Shown: positions 8,616 through 17,219, numbered from the stretch's first letter. The stretch is DNA of 58,886 nucleotides from Caballeronia sp. SEWSISQ10-4 2 (GCF_030464885.1 NZ_JALPRJ010000053.1:1-58886); one strand, 5' to 3'. Notes: generated by a model from the sequence alone, not told the origin. Numbers and translations are program-made.

Positions 8616-9443
8616 TTAAACGGCTGCGAGCTGTTGCTTGTAGCCCTTCAACACCTCTTCCCGCAGCACACCCCAGATCTGCGCGTGCAACTCGACAAAG
8701 CGCGGATGGGTACGGATTTCGGCTACGTCGCGCGGCCGCGGCAGGTCGATGACAAATTCGCCTATCGGATGCGTGCCCGGCCCTGCCGACAGCACCACCA
8801 CTCGGTCGGACAACGAAATCGCTTCGTCCAGGTCGTGCGTGATGAAAAGCACGGCTTTGCGCTTGTCGGCCCAGAGTTCGAGCAATTCGTTCTCCATGAG
8901 CTGGCGCGTCTGGATATCGAGGGCGGAAAACGGCTCGTCCATCAGGATGATGTCGGGATCGAGGATCAGGGTCTGCGCCATGCCCACGCGCTTTCTCATA
9001 CCGCCGGACAACTGGTGCGGGTAACGGTCGCCGAAACCACCCAGGCCAACGCGCTTCAGCCACTCGTCGCCCTTCGCGCGTGCCTCGTCTTTTGGCACGC
9101 CGCGAAACGACAACCCCGCGGTGACGTTGTCCAGTGCCGAGCGCCACGGCATCAGCGCTTCGGCCTGGAACATGTAACCCGCGCGGCGGTTGACGCCGCG
9201 CAGCTCTTCGCCAAAAACGCTGACCGTGCCCGAGGAAGGCGCGAGCAACCCGGCGCCCACGTTCAACAGCGTGGATTTGCCGCAACCCGTTGGTCCGACG
9301 ACCGAGACGAACTCGCCGGGCGCCACGCGCAAGCTTGTGTCCTTGACGGCCGTGTAACGCGAGTTGTGATCGTCGCGCGAGGCGAACGTGCAAGTGACGT
9401 TTTCCAGCGCGAGAGCGGGGACTTGGGCAGAAGTGTGCGACAT
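8616..9443 (-). CDS. ABC transporter ATP-binding protein, SsuB/TauB-like
   Basis: The 275-aa ATPase has Walker A GPTGCGKST, the Q-loop region GYMFQAEALMPW, signature LSGGMRKR, Walker B IILMDEPFSALD and the switch His in FITHDLDEA. It pairs with the permease downstream and the substrate-binding protein three bases upstream. The sequence fits the nitrate/sulfonate/taurine importer branch. The signature carries Met-Arg-Lys where SsuB usually has Met-Arg-Gln; Lys is common in the NitT/TauT branch. No cysteine or fusion anomalies are seen. Confidence 0.9.
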   Translation of the reverse strand: MSHTSAQVPALALENVTCTFASRDDHNSRYTAVKDTSLRVAPGEFVSVVGPTGCGKSTLLNVGAGLLAPSSGTVSVFGEELRGVNRRAGYMFQAEALMPWRSALDNVTAGLSFRGVPKDEARAKGDEWLKRVGLGGFGDRYPHQLSGGMRKRVGMAQTLILDPDIILMDEPFSALDIQTRQLMENELLELWADKRKAVLFITHDLDEAISLSDRVVVLSAGPGTHPIGEFVIDLPRPRDVAEIRTHPRFVELHAQIWGVLREEVLKGYKQQLAAV

Positions 9444-9446
9444 CGA

Positions 9447-10484
9447 TCAGGCCTTGACCGTGGCCAATGCCTTCTTCACGAAGTCGTTGGTCCAGGTCTT
9501 CGACAAATCGATCGGCTTGCCTTTTATGGTTTCATCGAAGGCTTGCAGGGTCTTGAGCGACGTGGCGGGACCGTCGGCGGGTATCATTCCATCCGGCGAC
9601 ATCGCTTCCTTCACGTGCTGCCATGCATCGAGATAAAGCGCGCTGTCGCCCAGCAAATAACCTTCGGGCACCGTCGCGATCAGGTCCTTGCCGGACGCGG
9701 TCTGCAGCCACTTCAGCGCGCGCACCATCGCGTTGGTCAGCGCCTGCGTGGTGTTCGGATTTTTCGTGATGAAACTCTGCGATGCGTACAGGCACCCGGC
9801 CGGCATATTGCCGCCGAACACGGTGCGGGTGTCGTTAAGCGTGCGTGTGTCGGAGATCACCCGGATATCGCCGGAACGCTCCAGCTTGGTCATCACCGGA
9901 TCGAGGTTCGCAAGCGCGTCGATCTGGCCCGACTGCAAGGCGGCGATCGCGCCCGCTCCGGCACCCACGCCGATGAACGACACATCGCTCGCCGTCAGCC
10001 CCGCTTTGGCCAGCACGAAACTCGCCATGATGGACGTCGACGAACCCGGCGCGGTCACGCCGATCTTCTTGCCTTTGAGATCGGCGATGCTCTTGTAGTT
10101 GGGCATTGCCTTCTTCGATACCGCCAGCACAATCTGCGGCGCCCGCCCCTGCAACACGAATTCGCGGAACATCTGGCCCTTCGCCTGCAGCAGCAGCGTA
10201 TGTTCGAACGCACCGGAAACCACATCCGCGCTGCCGCCCACCGCTGCCTGCAACGCTTTCGCGCCGCCGGCAAAGTCGGATATCTCGATATCCAGCCCTT
10301 CGTCCTTGAAATAGTTGCGACGCTCGGCAATGGTGAGCGGCAAATAATAGAAAAGATTCTTGCCGCCGACCGCGATCGAGACCTGCGGATGTTCCAGCTT
10401 AGCTTGCGCGAACGCGAATGGGGTTTCGATCAGTGCACCGGCGGCAAGCGCCGCACCGCTCGCGATGAATGTCCTGCGTTGCAT
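9447..10484 (-). CDS. Periplasmic substrate-binding protein, NMT1/SsuA-like
   Basis: The 345-aa protein opens with a twin-arginine-like signal (QRRTFIASGAALAAGAL) ending near AFAQA, so it is probably exported. The mature part resembles NMT1/THI5/SsuA-type binding proteins (YYLPLTIAERRNYFKDEGLD, GKKIGVTAPGSSTS). It is the first gene of the importer operon, with the ATPase three bases downstream. Binding proteins of this group take sulfonates, taurine, nitrate, thiamine precursors or aromatic acids. The CoA-transferase gene 51 bp upstream on the same strand suggests a carboxylate that is later activated with CoA, but that is inference. Confidence 0.85.
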   Translation of the reverse strand: MQRRTFIASGAALAAGALIETPFAFAQAKLEHPQVSIAVGGKNLFYYLPLTIAERRNYFKDEGLDIEISDFAGGAKALQAAVGGSADVVSGAFEHTLLLQAKGQMFREFVLQGRAPQIVLAVSKKAMPNYKSIADLKGKKIGVTAPGSSTSIMASFVLAKAGLTASDVSFIGVGAGAGAIAALQSGQIDALANLDPVMTKLERSGDIRVISDTRTLNDTRTVFGGNMPAGCLYASQSFITKNPNTTQALTNAMVRALKWLQTASGKDLIATVPEGYLLGDSALYLDAWQHVKEAMSPDGMIPADGPATSLKTLQAFDETIKGKPIDLSKTWTNDFVKKALATVKA

Positions 10485-10535
10485 CCTGTCTCCTTGGCTT
10501 TTTATTTTTGGCGGCCTTATTTGCGGCTCGAAGAG

Positions 10536-11741
10536 TTAAATCGCCTTGTTCGCCCGCAGCCGCGCAATCTCGTCAGGATCATACCCGAGCGATCGCAGGA
10601 CTTCATCGGTGTGTTCACCGAGTTGCGGGCCGAGCCAGCGTGTCTCGCCGGGTGTTTCCGACAGCTTCGGCGTGACGTTCGGCAGCGGAATCTCCCGGCC
10701 GTCCTGCCACGGAAAACGCTGGATCATCTGACGCGCAATGTATTGCGGATCGGTGAACATATCGGCCACACTGTAGATACGGCCTGCTGGAACATCGGCG
10801 GCGTTCAGCACGGCGAGCGCCTCATCGATGGACCGGGTACACAGCCATACGCGAATCGCATCGTCTATTTCCCGTGTGCGCGGCACGCGCCCGTCATTCG
10901 ATGCGAGCGTGGGATCGTTGCCCAGATCCTCTCGGCCAATGGCGAACATCAGCCGCTTGAAGATCGGATCGCTATTGCCGCCGATCACGATGCTGCCGTC
11001 GCGGCAAGGATACGTATTCGACGGCACGATGCCCGGCAGCGAGGCACCCGTGCGCTCGCGGATCATTCCGTACACGCCGTATTCCGGCACGACGCTTTCC
11101 ATCATGTTGAACACGGCTTCATACAGCGCAACATCCACCACCTGTCCCTTGCCGCCATTCGCTTGCTTATGATGCAGCGCCATCAACGCTCCGATCACGC
11201 CATGCAGCGCGGCAATGGAGTCGCCAATGGAAATACCGATGCGCGGCGGCGGCAGATCGGGATAGCCCGTGATGTGGCGCAACCCACCCATCGATTCAGC
11301 GATAGCGCCAAAACCCGGCCGGTCGCGATACGGCCCGGTTTGCCCGTAGCCGGACAGGCGCACCATCACGAGCCCCGGATTTTCGGCGGACAAAACCTCG
11401 TAGCCCAATCCGAGTTTTTCGAGCAAACCCGGCCGGAAATTTTCCACGACGATATCGGCTTCCTTCGCCAGCCGCCGGACGATTTCCTTACCTTCCGGAT
11501 CCTTGAGATTGACCGTCACCGATTTTTTATTGCGTGCCTGGACGGCCCACCATAGCGACGTCCCGCCCACTTCGGGATAAAGCTTGCGCCATTTGCGCAG
11601 CGGGTCTCCGCCGTTCGGATCTTCGATCTTGATCACATCGGCGCCGAACTCGCCCATGAAGCGCGCGGCGAACGGCCCGGCGATCAATGTACCCAGCTCG
11701 AGCACCTTGACGCCGGCGAGCGGTCCCGTGGATGCACTCAT
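10536..11741 (-). CDS. CaiB/BaiF (class III) CoA-transferase
   Basis: The 401-aa protein has the family opening LAGVKVLELGTLIAGPFAARFMGEFGADVIKIE and the segments NKKSVTVNLKDPEGKE, VENFRPGLLEKLGLGY and GYGQTGPYRDRPGF. The family moves CoA between organic acids through an Asp-linked intermediate; an Asp is present in ISIGDSIAA at the expected middle position. It lies directly upstream of the ABC importer operon on the same strand, so uptake and CoA activation of one carboxylate is plausible. Three 13-nt direct repeats lie 45-83 bp upstream of the start. The true acid pair cannot be predicted. Confidence 0.87.
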   Translation of the reverse strand: MSASTGPLAGVKVLELGTLIAGPFAARFMGEFGADVIKIEDPNGGDPLRKWRKLYPEVGGTSLWWAVQARNKKSVTVNLKDPEGKEIVRRLAKEADIVVENFRPGLLEKLGLGYEVLSAENPGLVMVRLSGYGQTGPYRDRPGFGAIAESMGGLRHITGYPDLPPPRIGISIGDSIAALHGVIGALMALHHKQANGGKGQVVDVALYEAVFNMMESVVPEYGVYGMIRERTGASLPGIVPSNTYPCRDGSIVIGGNSDPIFKRLMFAIGREDLGNDPTLASNDGRVPRTREIDDAIRVWLCTRSIDEALAVLNAADVPAGRIYSVADMFTDPQYIARQMIQRFPWQDGREIPLPNVTPKLSETPGETRWLGPQLGEHTDEVLRSLGYDPDEIARLRANKAI

Positions 11742-11785
11742 GGTGTCTCCTTCGTTGTTGTCTTCACAGCGGTTTGCGCAGCGGC

Positions 11786-11824
11786 TTGACGTAGCTTACT
11801 GACGTAGCTGATGGACGTAATTTA
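11786..11824. repeat. Three 13-nt direct repeats upstream of the CoA-transferase gene
   Basis: TTGACGTAGCTTA, CTGACGTAGCTGA and TGGACGTAATTTA lie head to tail at 11786-11798, 11799-11811 and 11812-11824. All keep GACGTA. They sit between the DUF1653 gene stop (11833) and the CoA-transferase start (11741). Evenly spaced GACGTA could be a regulator-binding array, or a slippage expansion. Confidence 0.7.
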
Positions 11825-11832
11825 AGCAGCCC

Positions 11833-12057
11833 TTACAGCGCAATATCAAGCGCCTGGAATCGCGGCGAACCGTCGGCAAGCGTGCCGTTGAACAGTTCCG
11901 CGGGACGCACCCACAAACCGTGATCGTGCGGCCAGAGATGTTCGTAGACAATCATCGGCTCTTCCGTCTCGGAATGCCGCGCCACGCCAATCACGCGATA
12001 CAAACCGCCCTTGTAATGCCGGTGCGTGGCGAGCGCCAATGCTTCTGCTTCGGTCAT
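11833..12057 (-). CDS. DUF1653 domain protein
   Basis: The 74-aa protein matches the DUF1653 pattern. HRHYKGGLYRVIGVARHSETEE and MIVYEHLWPHDHGLWVRPAELF are typical, with the domain filling the whole chain. No function is established for the family. It is cytosolic, with no signal or membrane segment. It lies 45 bp downstream of recR on the same strand and may be co-transcribed. The start is ATG at 12057. Confidence 0.8.
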   Translation of the reverse strand: MTEAEALALATHRHYKGGLYRVIGVARHSETEEPMIVYEHLWPHDHGLWVRPAELFNGTLADGSPRFQALDIAL

Positions 12058-12085
12058 GTCCTTGCCTTGTTGCGGTGTAAATGCG

Positions 12086-12112
12086 GTCTAAACCGAGGCT
12101 GTCTAAACCGAG
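12086..12112. repeat. 12-nt duplication overlapping the recR stop codon
   Basis: GTCTAAACCGAG occurs at 12086-12097 and 12101-12112, a 15-nt period. The second copy contains the complement of the recR TAG stop (12103-12105), so the duplication reproduces the gene end in the 3' flank. Confidence 0.8.
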
Positions 12113-12699
12113 CGCCGGTCCAGCATCGCACGCGCGATCGTGCCTGCATCGACATATTCGAGTTCGCCGCCCACCGGCACACCGCGTGCGAGGCGCGTCA
12201 CCTTCAGACCCTTCGATTTGAGCGTCTGCGCGAGGTAATGTGCGGTCGCCTCACCCTCGTTCGTGAAGTTCGTGGCGAGCACGATTTCCTTCACGAGACC
12301 GTCGGTGGCACGCTGGATCAGGCGATCGAAATGGATCTCTTTCGGCCCGATGCCATCAAGCGGGCTCAGGCGTCCCATCAGCACGAAATACAGTCCACGG
12401 TACGTCAGCGTCTGTTCGAGCATGATCTGGTCGGCGGGCGTTTCGACCACGCAGAGCAGTTCGGGATCGCGTTCGGGGTCACTGCAGAGCTCGCAGATTG
12501 CCGCCTCGGTGAATGTGTTGCACTTCTCGCAGTGCTGCAAATGCTCGGTCGCGAACATCAGCGAGCGGCCGAGTTTTTCGGCACCCGGCCGGTCGTGCTG
12601 CATCAGGTGATAGGCCATGCGCTGCGCCGACTTGGGACCCACGCCCGGCAACGCGCGCAGCGCTTCGACGAGCGCCGACAAGGCGGAAGGTTGTTTCAT
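12103..12699 (-). CDS. recR: Recombination mediator RecR
   Basis: The 198-aa protein matches RecR. The N-terminal helix-hairpin-helix region is LRALPGVGPKSAQRMAYHLM. A C4 zinc finger (CEKCNTFTEAAICELC, about 58-73) and a Toprim domain (LLCVVETPADQIMLEQT) follow, and the C-terminus contains TRLARGVPVGGELEYVD. RecR works with RecO, and with RecF where present, to load RecA onto SSB-coated gaps. It is 44 bp downstream of ybaB and belongs to the conserved dnaX-ybaB-recR cluster on the minus strand. Length is normal and no key residue is missing. Confidence 0.95.
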   Translation of the reverse strand: MKQPSALSALVEALRALPGVGPKSAQRMAYHLMQHDRPGAEKLGRSLMFATEHLQHCEKCNTFTEAAICELCSDPERDPELLCVVETPADQIMLEQTLTYRGLYFVLMGRLSPLDGIGPKEIHFDRLIQRATDGLVKEIVLATNFTNEGEATAHYLAQTLKSKGLKVTRLARGVPVGGELEYVDAGTIARAMLDRRSV

Positions 12700-12731
12700 G
12701 CGCTAAGGCCGTATGCTCTGAGGGTTGTCGT

Positions 12732-12751
12732 GTTTGGAACGGTTTAGAACG
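12732..12751. repeat. 10-nt duplication overlapping the ybaB stop codon
   Basis: GTTTGGAACG (12732-12741) is followed by GTTTAGAACG (12742-12751). The ybaB TAA (complement of 12744-12746) lies in the second copy. Nine of ten bases match. Confidence 0.6.
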
Positions 12752-13070
12752 GCAGCTTGAAACCCGGCGGCATCGGCATGCCGGCCGTCATGCCGCTCAT
12801 CTTTTGCTGCGTGGTGGCTTCGGCTTTACGCACGGCGTCGTTGAACGCGGCGGCGACGAGGTCCTCCAGCATGTCCTTGTCGTCGGCGAGCAGGCTCGGG
12901 TCGATCGATACGCGGCGGACATCGTTCTTGCACGTCATCGTTACCTTCACGAGACCGGCGCCGGACTGTCCTTCCACTTCGACGAGGGCGAGTTCGTCCT
13001 GCATCTTCTTCATGTTGTCCTGCATCTGCTGAGCTTGCTTCATCAAGCCGGCGAGTTGGTTCTTCATCAT
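12744..13070 (-). CDS. ybaB: YbaB/EbfC family nucleoid-associated protein
   Basis: The 108-aa protein begins with MMKNQLAGLMKQAQQMQDNMKKMQ, the amphipathic helix typical of YbaB. The core follows with VEGQSGAGLVKVTMTCKNDVRRVSIDPSLL and ends in a Met/Pro/Gly tail. The family forms tweezer-like dimers that bind DNA and organise the nucleoid. It lies between dnaX and recR, as in many bacteria. The spacing of 300 bp from dnaX suggests it may have its own promoter. A second Met directly follows the first, so the start could be one codon later. Confidence 0.93.
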   Translation of the reverse strand: MMKNQLAGLMKQAQQMQDNMKKMQDELALVEVEGQSGAGLVKVTMTCKNDVRRVSIDPSLLADDKDMLEDLVAAAFNDAVRKAEATTQQKMSGMTAGMPMPPGFKLPF

Positions 13071-13370
13071 GGTCGGGCTCCTTGCGGGAAACGAGGTAAA
13101 GAGAATGAATGGCGTGCCGCGCGCTTCAGGGTTAGCTCAAGTCCGCGCTGACTGTGGTTGGATGATGTATCTGCTTTGCGTGCTTTATCTGCTGTACAGC
13201 GATATTTCGATGCTCGTTCAAGTCGTCCGGCATGTAAGGGCTTTCTTCACCTTCGCGCTTGCTCGACTCTCTCAATCTGATGCTCAGACTCGTTAGTTCT
13301 GCGGGGGTTCTGGCTTTATTGCTTCCTGCCTTCCCACCGCGTCAGCGTCCGTGCGCCAACCCAAAAATCG
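13071..13370. other. Non-coding spacer between dnaX and ybaB
   Basis: This 300-bp stretch has no convincing ORF, RNA gene or terminator on either strand. It is richer in T than its neighbours on the plus strand. It probably holds the ybaB-recR promoter on the minus strand, but no -35/-10 pair stands out. Confidence 0.4.
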
Positions 13371-16103
13371 TCAGTTCATCGATGCCGCATTTTGACCGCC
13401 GCCCTTCGCGCTATCCGATGCAAGCGGCTTGATCGAACCCTGCACGATACTCGCGCCAAAATCGCGGATCAGAGACTGCACGAACGGGTTCTGCGTGATC
13501 TCCTGCTCTGCCTGCTGCTGGCGCTCGGCGCGAGCAGCAGCGTCGAGCGCGGCGGCCGTACGACGCGTCGGTCCGACACTCACGCTCACTTCGAGCGGCC
13601 GGCCGAGCTTATCGGCGAGCGCAGCCTTCAGCTTCGCGACCTGCGCGCTTTCCGCGTATTGCGGAACGGGCACGGTAAGCGTAATGGATGCAGCATCGCA
13701 GGCCGTCAATTCGCTATTGAAGGCGAGTTGATAAGCGATCCCCTTCAACGGCAAGTCCACAGCAAGCGATGGCCAGTCACCACTCACACCGATGACATCG
13801 AGCGGAACGGCAGGCGGAAGCGGACGTGCATCGACCTTGAGCGCGGGCTTGGCGGCGGGCGCATCGTTAAAGCGCAGGTCATCGGGACCGCTGTCAAACG
13901 CCGGCATGAAACCGTCGTCGGGCGGCATGAAATAGCCCTCTTCCGACGATACCGGTTGATAGTCGTCCAGCGGCATTTCTTCCCACGGAGGGGTTGCGCC
14001 GCCGGTGTTTCTACTGGCAACAGCACCGCTGCCGCTTGCGTTGCCAGCGCTCGCGCTCTGCTGGTTACTGCCGGACCTGGATTCGCCCGCTGCCGGCGCC
14101 GCGCTTCGATCCGGCGAAGCAGCAGGTCGACGGGGCACCGGAACCTGCACGGTAGGCGTGGCCTTCGGGGCCACAGGTTTGCGCACAGGTTCAGGAGCGC
14201 GTACACCGCGATCTGACGATACCCGCATGCCGGCGCTGCGCAACACATCGAGCGCTGCGCTGGCGCCGCCCGGCGCCCGTGGCGATACGCTTTTTTCAGC
14301 CGGCGGCACGGCCTGGTTTTCCGTCCGATCTGCAACGGCGCGTTCGGCCAGTTCGTGGAGTGGTACGGCAAGCGACGCCGGGTTGGTGTCTGGTTCGAAT
14401 GCAGGAATAGCCGATTCGTCGACATCGGCTAGTGAAGAAGGGGTATCAGTGGAAGGCTGCGGCGCTGCAGATAAATCGGTCGGTTCAGGCAAGTCGGGGC
14501 CAGCGGAAATGACAGTCGACGCACTCGATGCACCAGCAACGCCTTCTTCCGCATTCGCCGTGTCCACGCCGCCAACATCGGCAGCCGCTTCACGCCCGGC
14601 GCCAAGGGTTTCTCTCGGCAAAGAAACGGCGGTGTTATCGATAACCCCAGCGGTTTGCGCAGGCGCCGGCTCAACAACGACGCCCTCATTGCTGCTCGCG
14701 GCAAGACCCTCGAGCAATTCCGGCGTCGACGCGGAAGCCAAACCGCGTCCCTCTCCGGCGACACTACGCTCGAACACCACAGCCTGACTTGCATCGTTTG
14801 AGAGCGGCGTTTTCACCCGATCCGAAGCCGGCGCTGCGGCTCCCTTCGAAGCGACATCGGCTACACGATTCATCACCGGTTTTGCAGCGCCAGCGCTCGA
14901 AGAACCCGCGGCGCCAGCTGCGACACCGCTCGGCGTCGATTCACGCGTACCCGCACCAGACGAACCCGCAACCACCGGCCTCACCCGCGCGCCGCCCCCG
15001 CCTCCTCCACCCGGTCCACCGGCGGGTTCGAACGCAAGCATGCGCAACAGGGTCATCGTGAAACCGGCGTATTCATCGGGTGCGAGACCCATCTCGCCGC
15101 GCCCGATAGTCGCGATCTGATAGAACAGTTGCACGTGCTCGGCGCTGAGCAAGTCGGCGAAACGACGAATGTCCGCGGCTTCCGGCCACTCGTCCAGCAC
15201 CGAAGCCGGCGCAAATTGCGCCCACGCGATCCGGTGCAACAAGCCAGCGAGATCCTGTAGCGCCGTGGAAAACGACAAACTCCGCAAGGCCATCTCATCT
15301 GCGATGCCAAGCACGCCCTGCCCGTCGCCGGCTGCAAGCGTATCGAGCAAGCGGATCAGATAACTCTGGTCGAGTGCGCCGAGCATGCCGCGCACCGCTT
15401 CTTCGGTAACCTGGTTCGCCGAATACGCGATGGCCTGATCGGTGAGCGAAAGCGCGTCGCGCATGCTGCCGTCGGCGGCCCGCGACAAAAGTCGCAGCGC
15501 CTGCGGCTCGTAAGGAATTTTCTCTTCGCCCAGCACATGCTCAAGATGCCCGACGATATGTCCCGCCGGCATCTGCTTCAGATTGAACTGGAGGCAGCGT
15601 GACAGCACGGTGACCGGAATCTTCTGCGGATCGGTGGTGGCCAGGATGAACTTGACGTGCGCGGGCGGCTCTTCGAGCGTCTTCAACATCGCGTTGAACG
15701 CATGGTTCGTGAGCATGTGCACTTCGTCGATCATGTAGACCTTGAAGCGCGCGTCGACCGGCGCGTACACGGCGCGTTCGAGCAGCGCCGCCATTTCGTC
15801 CACGCCGCGATTACTGGCCGCGTCCATCTCCACATAATCGACAAACCGTCCCTCGTCGATCTCCTTGCACGCCCGGCATACGCCACACGGCGTGGACGTC
15901 ACGCCGGTCTCGCAATTGAGCGCCTTCGCGAAAATGCGCGACAGCGTTGTCTTGCCGACACCGCGCGTGCCGGTGAACAGATAGGCGTGGTGCAGCCGTC
16001 CGCCGTCGAGCGCGTGCGTGAGCGCGCGTACCACGTGCTCCTGGCCAACGAGCGAAGCGAAAGATTTGGGCCGCCACTTGCGTGCGAGAACTTGATAGGT
16101 CAT
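13371..16103 (-). CDS. dnaX: DNA polymerase III subunit gamma/tau
   Basis: The 910-aa protein is the clamp-loader ATPase. Walker A is GTRGVGKTTLS (about 45-55), the zinc site is Cys-rich (CETGVTSTPCGVCRACK), Walker B lies around YMIDEVHML, and the sensor segment is VLSRCLQFNLK. Domain III ends near residue 370. A long Ala/Pro/Ser/Gly-rich linker (about 370-740), starting with a poly-Gly run, is followed by the tau-specific C-terminal domain that binds DnaB and the polymerase. At 910 aa it is much longer than E. coli tau (643) because of the linker. An A6G run in the coding strand lies at 14290-14296 (codons 603-605), where a -1 shift would end after about 637 aa. The gene follows the 4.5S RNA gene on the same strand. 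Confidence 0.95.
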   Translation of the reverse strand: MTYQVLARKWRPKSFASLVGQEHVVRALTHALDGGRLHHAYLFTGTRGVGKTTLSRIFAKALNCETGVTSTPCGVCRACKEIDEGRFVDYVEMDAASNRGVDEMAALLERAVYAPVDARFKVYMIDEVHMLTNHAFNAMLKTLEEPPAHVKFILATTDPQKIPVTVLSRCLQFNLKQMPAGHIVGHLEHVLGEEKIPYEPQALRLLSRAADGSMRDALSLTDQAIAYSANQVTEEAVRGMLGALDQSYLIRLLDTLAAGDGQGVLGIADEMALRSLSFSTALQDLAGLLHRIAWAQFAPASVLDEWPEAADIRRFADLLSAEHVQLFYQIATIGRGEMGLAPDEYAGFTMTLLRMLAFEPAGGPGGGGGGGARVRPVVAGSSGAGTRESTPSGVAAGAAGSSSAGAAKPVMNRVADVASKGAAAPASDRVKTPLSNDASQAVVFERSVAGEGRGLASASTPELLEGLAASSNEGVVVEPAPAQTAGVIDNTAVSLPRETLGAGREAAADVGGVDTANAEEGVAGASSASTVISAGPDLPEPTDLSAAPQPSTDTPSSLADVDESAIPAFEPDTNPASLAVPLHELAERAVADRTENQAVPPAEKSVSPRAPGGASAALDVLRSAGMRVSSDRGVRAPEPVRKPVAPKATPTVQVPVPRRPAASPDRSAAPAAGESRSGSNQQSASAGNASGSGAVASRNTGGATPPWEEMPLDDYQPVSSEEGYFMPPDDGFMPAFDSGPDDLRFNDAPAAKPALKVDARPLPPAVPLDVIGVSGDWPSLAVDLPLKGIAYQLAFNSELTACDAASITLTVPVPQYAESAQVAKLKAALADKLGRPLEVSVSVGPTRRTAAALDAAARAERQQQAEQEITQNPFVQSLIRDFGASIVQGSIKPLASDSAKGGGQNAASMN

Positions 16104-16421
16104 GCCGAAATTGTATCAGCAACGTCAAGAGGCAAAAGCGTTTCCCCAAGCTCCGGATGCCGACCGAAGCCGGGCGACGAAACCTGCACTGCATGCGGGC
16201 GGGACGGTTTCGTCGAAGGCAAAAACTCCCGGGAAAAGCGCGCGAAAAACGCGGAACTTGAAAGACTTAACACCAGACTTAATGATCCGGAAAGCGGAAC
16301 CCGAAAGTCGAGAAGTTTGAAACGGGGGACAAAACGGAGGGGACGACGAAGAAACGCTGAGAAGAATCTGGAAAAACGAGGGGAAATAAAACGAAGAAGA
16401 CTGACGACGAAAAGCGAAGGT
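16104..16421 (-). other. Pyrimidine-rich spacer between the 4.5S RNA gene and dnaX
   Basis: Read on the minus (transcribed) strand, about 200 nt (roughly 16220-16420) are strongly C/T-rich and poor in G, with many CTTC/TTTCC runs. No ORF or stable hairpin is seen. Such C-rich, G-poor leaders resemble Rho-utilisation regions, though that is inference. Confidence 0.35.
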
Positions 16422-16517
16422 GACGAGCCCGACCCTCGGCACTGGTAGAAAACGGCTGTGGCTGCTTCGTTCCCGACCTGACCAGGTTGACCGCGCCACC
16501 ATGCGAGGAGGCCCGTC
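16422..16517 (-). ncRNA. ffs: 4.5S RNA, small bacterial signal recognition particle RNA
   Basis: On the minus strand the apical core reads GGTCAGGTCGGGAACGAAGC followed by AGCC. That is the conserved SRP RNA tip with the GNAR-type tetraloop and the symmetric and asymmetric internal loops bound by Ffh. The ends pair as GACGGGCC (16517-16510) with GGCTCGTC (16429-16422), giving a hairpin of about 96 nt. The ends were set from this terminal stem, so a few bases either way are possible. With Ffh the RNA targets ribosomes making membrane proteins. Position upstream of dnaX agrees with other Burkholderiaceae. Confidence 0.9.
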
Positions 16518-16524
16518 ACATCGA

Positions 16525-16530
16525 ATCATA
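16525..16530 (-). promoter_or_regulatory. Likely -10 box of ffs
   Basis: The minus strand has TATGAT seven bases before the start of the 4.5S RNA terminal stem (16517). No good -35 match is found 17 bases further upstream (TGGGCG), so the hexamer rests on spacing and -10 similarity only. Confidence 0.5.
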
Positions 16531-16886
16531 TCAGAGAAGGATCGCCGCGCCCACCACCAAGCTGCTCGCAATCACGATTCCCGGGCATTGGACCGGGCGG
16601 CTCGCTTATGTCCACTATACAAATGCCCCGCTAAATCGCGCTTCGGAAATTCGTCCAGAGGGGACCTATCGGCAACCGGCAACAGATAGCAAAGTAAGCT
16701 AAGATGACAATTTGAAGCACCGGTTAGATACCGTGTGACGGGCAAAACGCGGCTTATTCGGCAACGTTTCCGCGCCCACCCAAGCGAGCGGTTCTACACC
16801 CCGCAGCGCGGCGAACTATTTTCTGTTTTGGTGTATCGTGGCGAGCATTCCAACGCGGGCCTCGAATTCATAGAGGTATTCTCATA

Positions 16887-17213
16887 ATGAGCGAATCGAT
16901 CAAACATATTAGCGACGCATCCTTTGACCAGGACGTCACGAAATCGGATAAACCTGTCCTGCTCGACTTCTGGGCAGAATGGTGCGGCCCCTGCAAGATG
17001 ATTGCTCCGATCCTGGACGAAGTGGCCAAGGACTACGGTGATCGCCTGCAGATCGCGAAGATCAATGTGGACGAGCATCAATCGACGCCTGTGAAGTTCG
17101 GAGTGCGCGGCATCCCCACGCTGATCCTGTTCAAGAATGGTGCAGTGGCCGCGCAGAAGGTCGGCGCATTGTCGAAGTCGCAACTGACCGCGTTCCTCGA
17201 CAGCAACCTGTGA
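16887..17213 (+). CDS. trxA: Thioredoxin 1
   Basis: The 108-aa cytosolic redox protein has the active site WAEWCGPCKM (Cys33 and Cys36 by count) and the cis-Pro segment VRGIPTLILFKNG. Thioredoxin passes electrons from thioredoxin reductase to ribonucleotide reductase and to oxidised protein disulfides. GAGGT lies nine bases before the ATG. The gene precedes rho on the same strand with a 371-bp gap, the usual trxA-rho order in betaproteobacteria. No anomalies are seen. Confidence 0.97.
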   Translation: MSESIKHISDASFDQDVTKSDKPVLLDFWAEWCGPCKMIAPILDEVAKDYGDRLQIAKINVDEHQSTPVKFGVRGIPTLILFKNGAVAAQKVGALSKSQLTAFLDSNL

Positions 17214-17219
17214 TCCTGA

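Noticed and set aside
8373..11555. A 1060-codon open frame on the plus strand across the ABC importer and CoA-transferase genes
   Set aside because: It runs antisense to four well-supported genes, has no recognisable domain, and is Arg/His/Gln-rich as expected for a shadow frame in high-GC DNA.
14290..14296. Classical A AAA AAG programmed frameshift in dnaX
   Set aside because: The heptamer is out of register with the zero frame (GAA AAA AGC), so the E. coli mechanism cannot apply; only a weaker slippage idea is kept as a finding.
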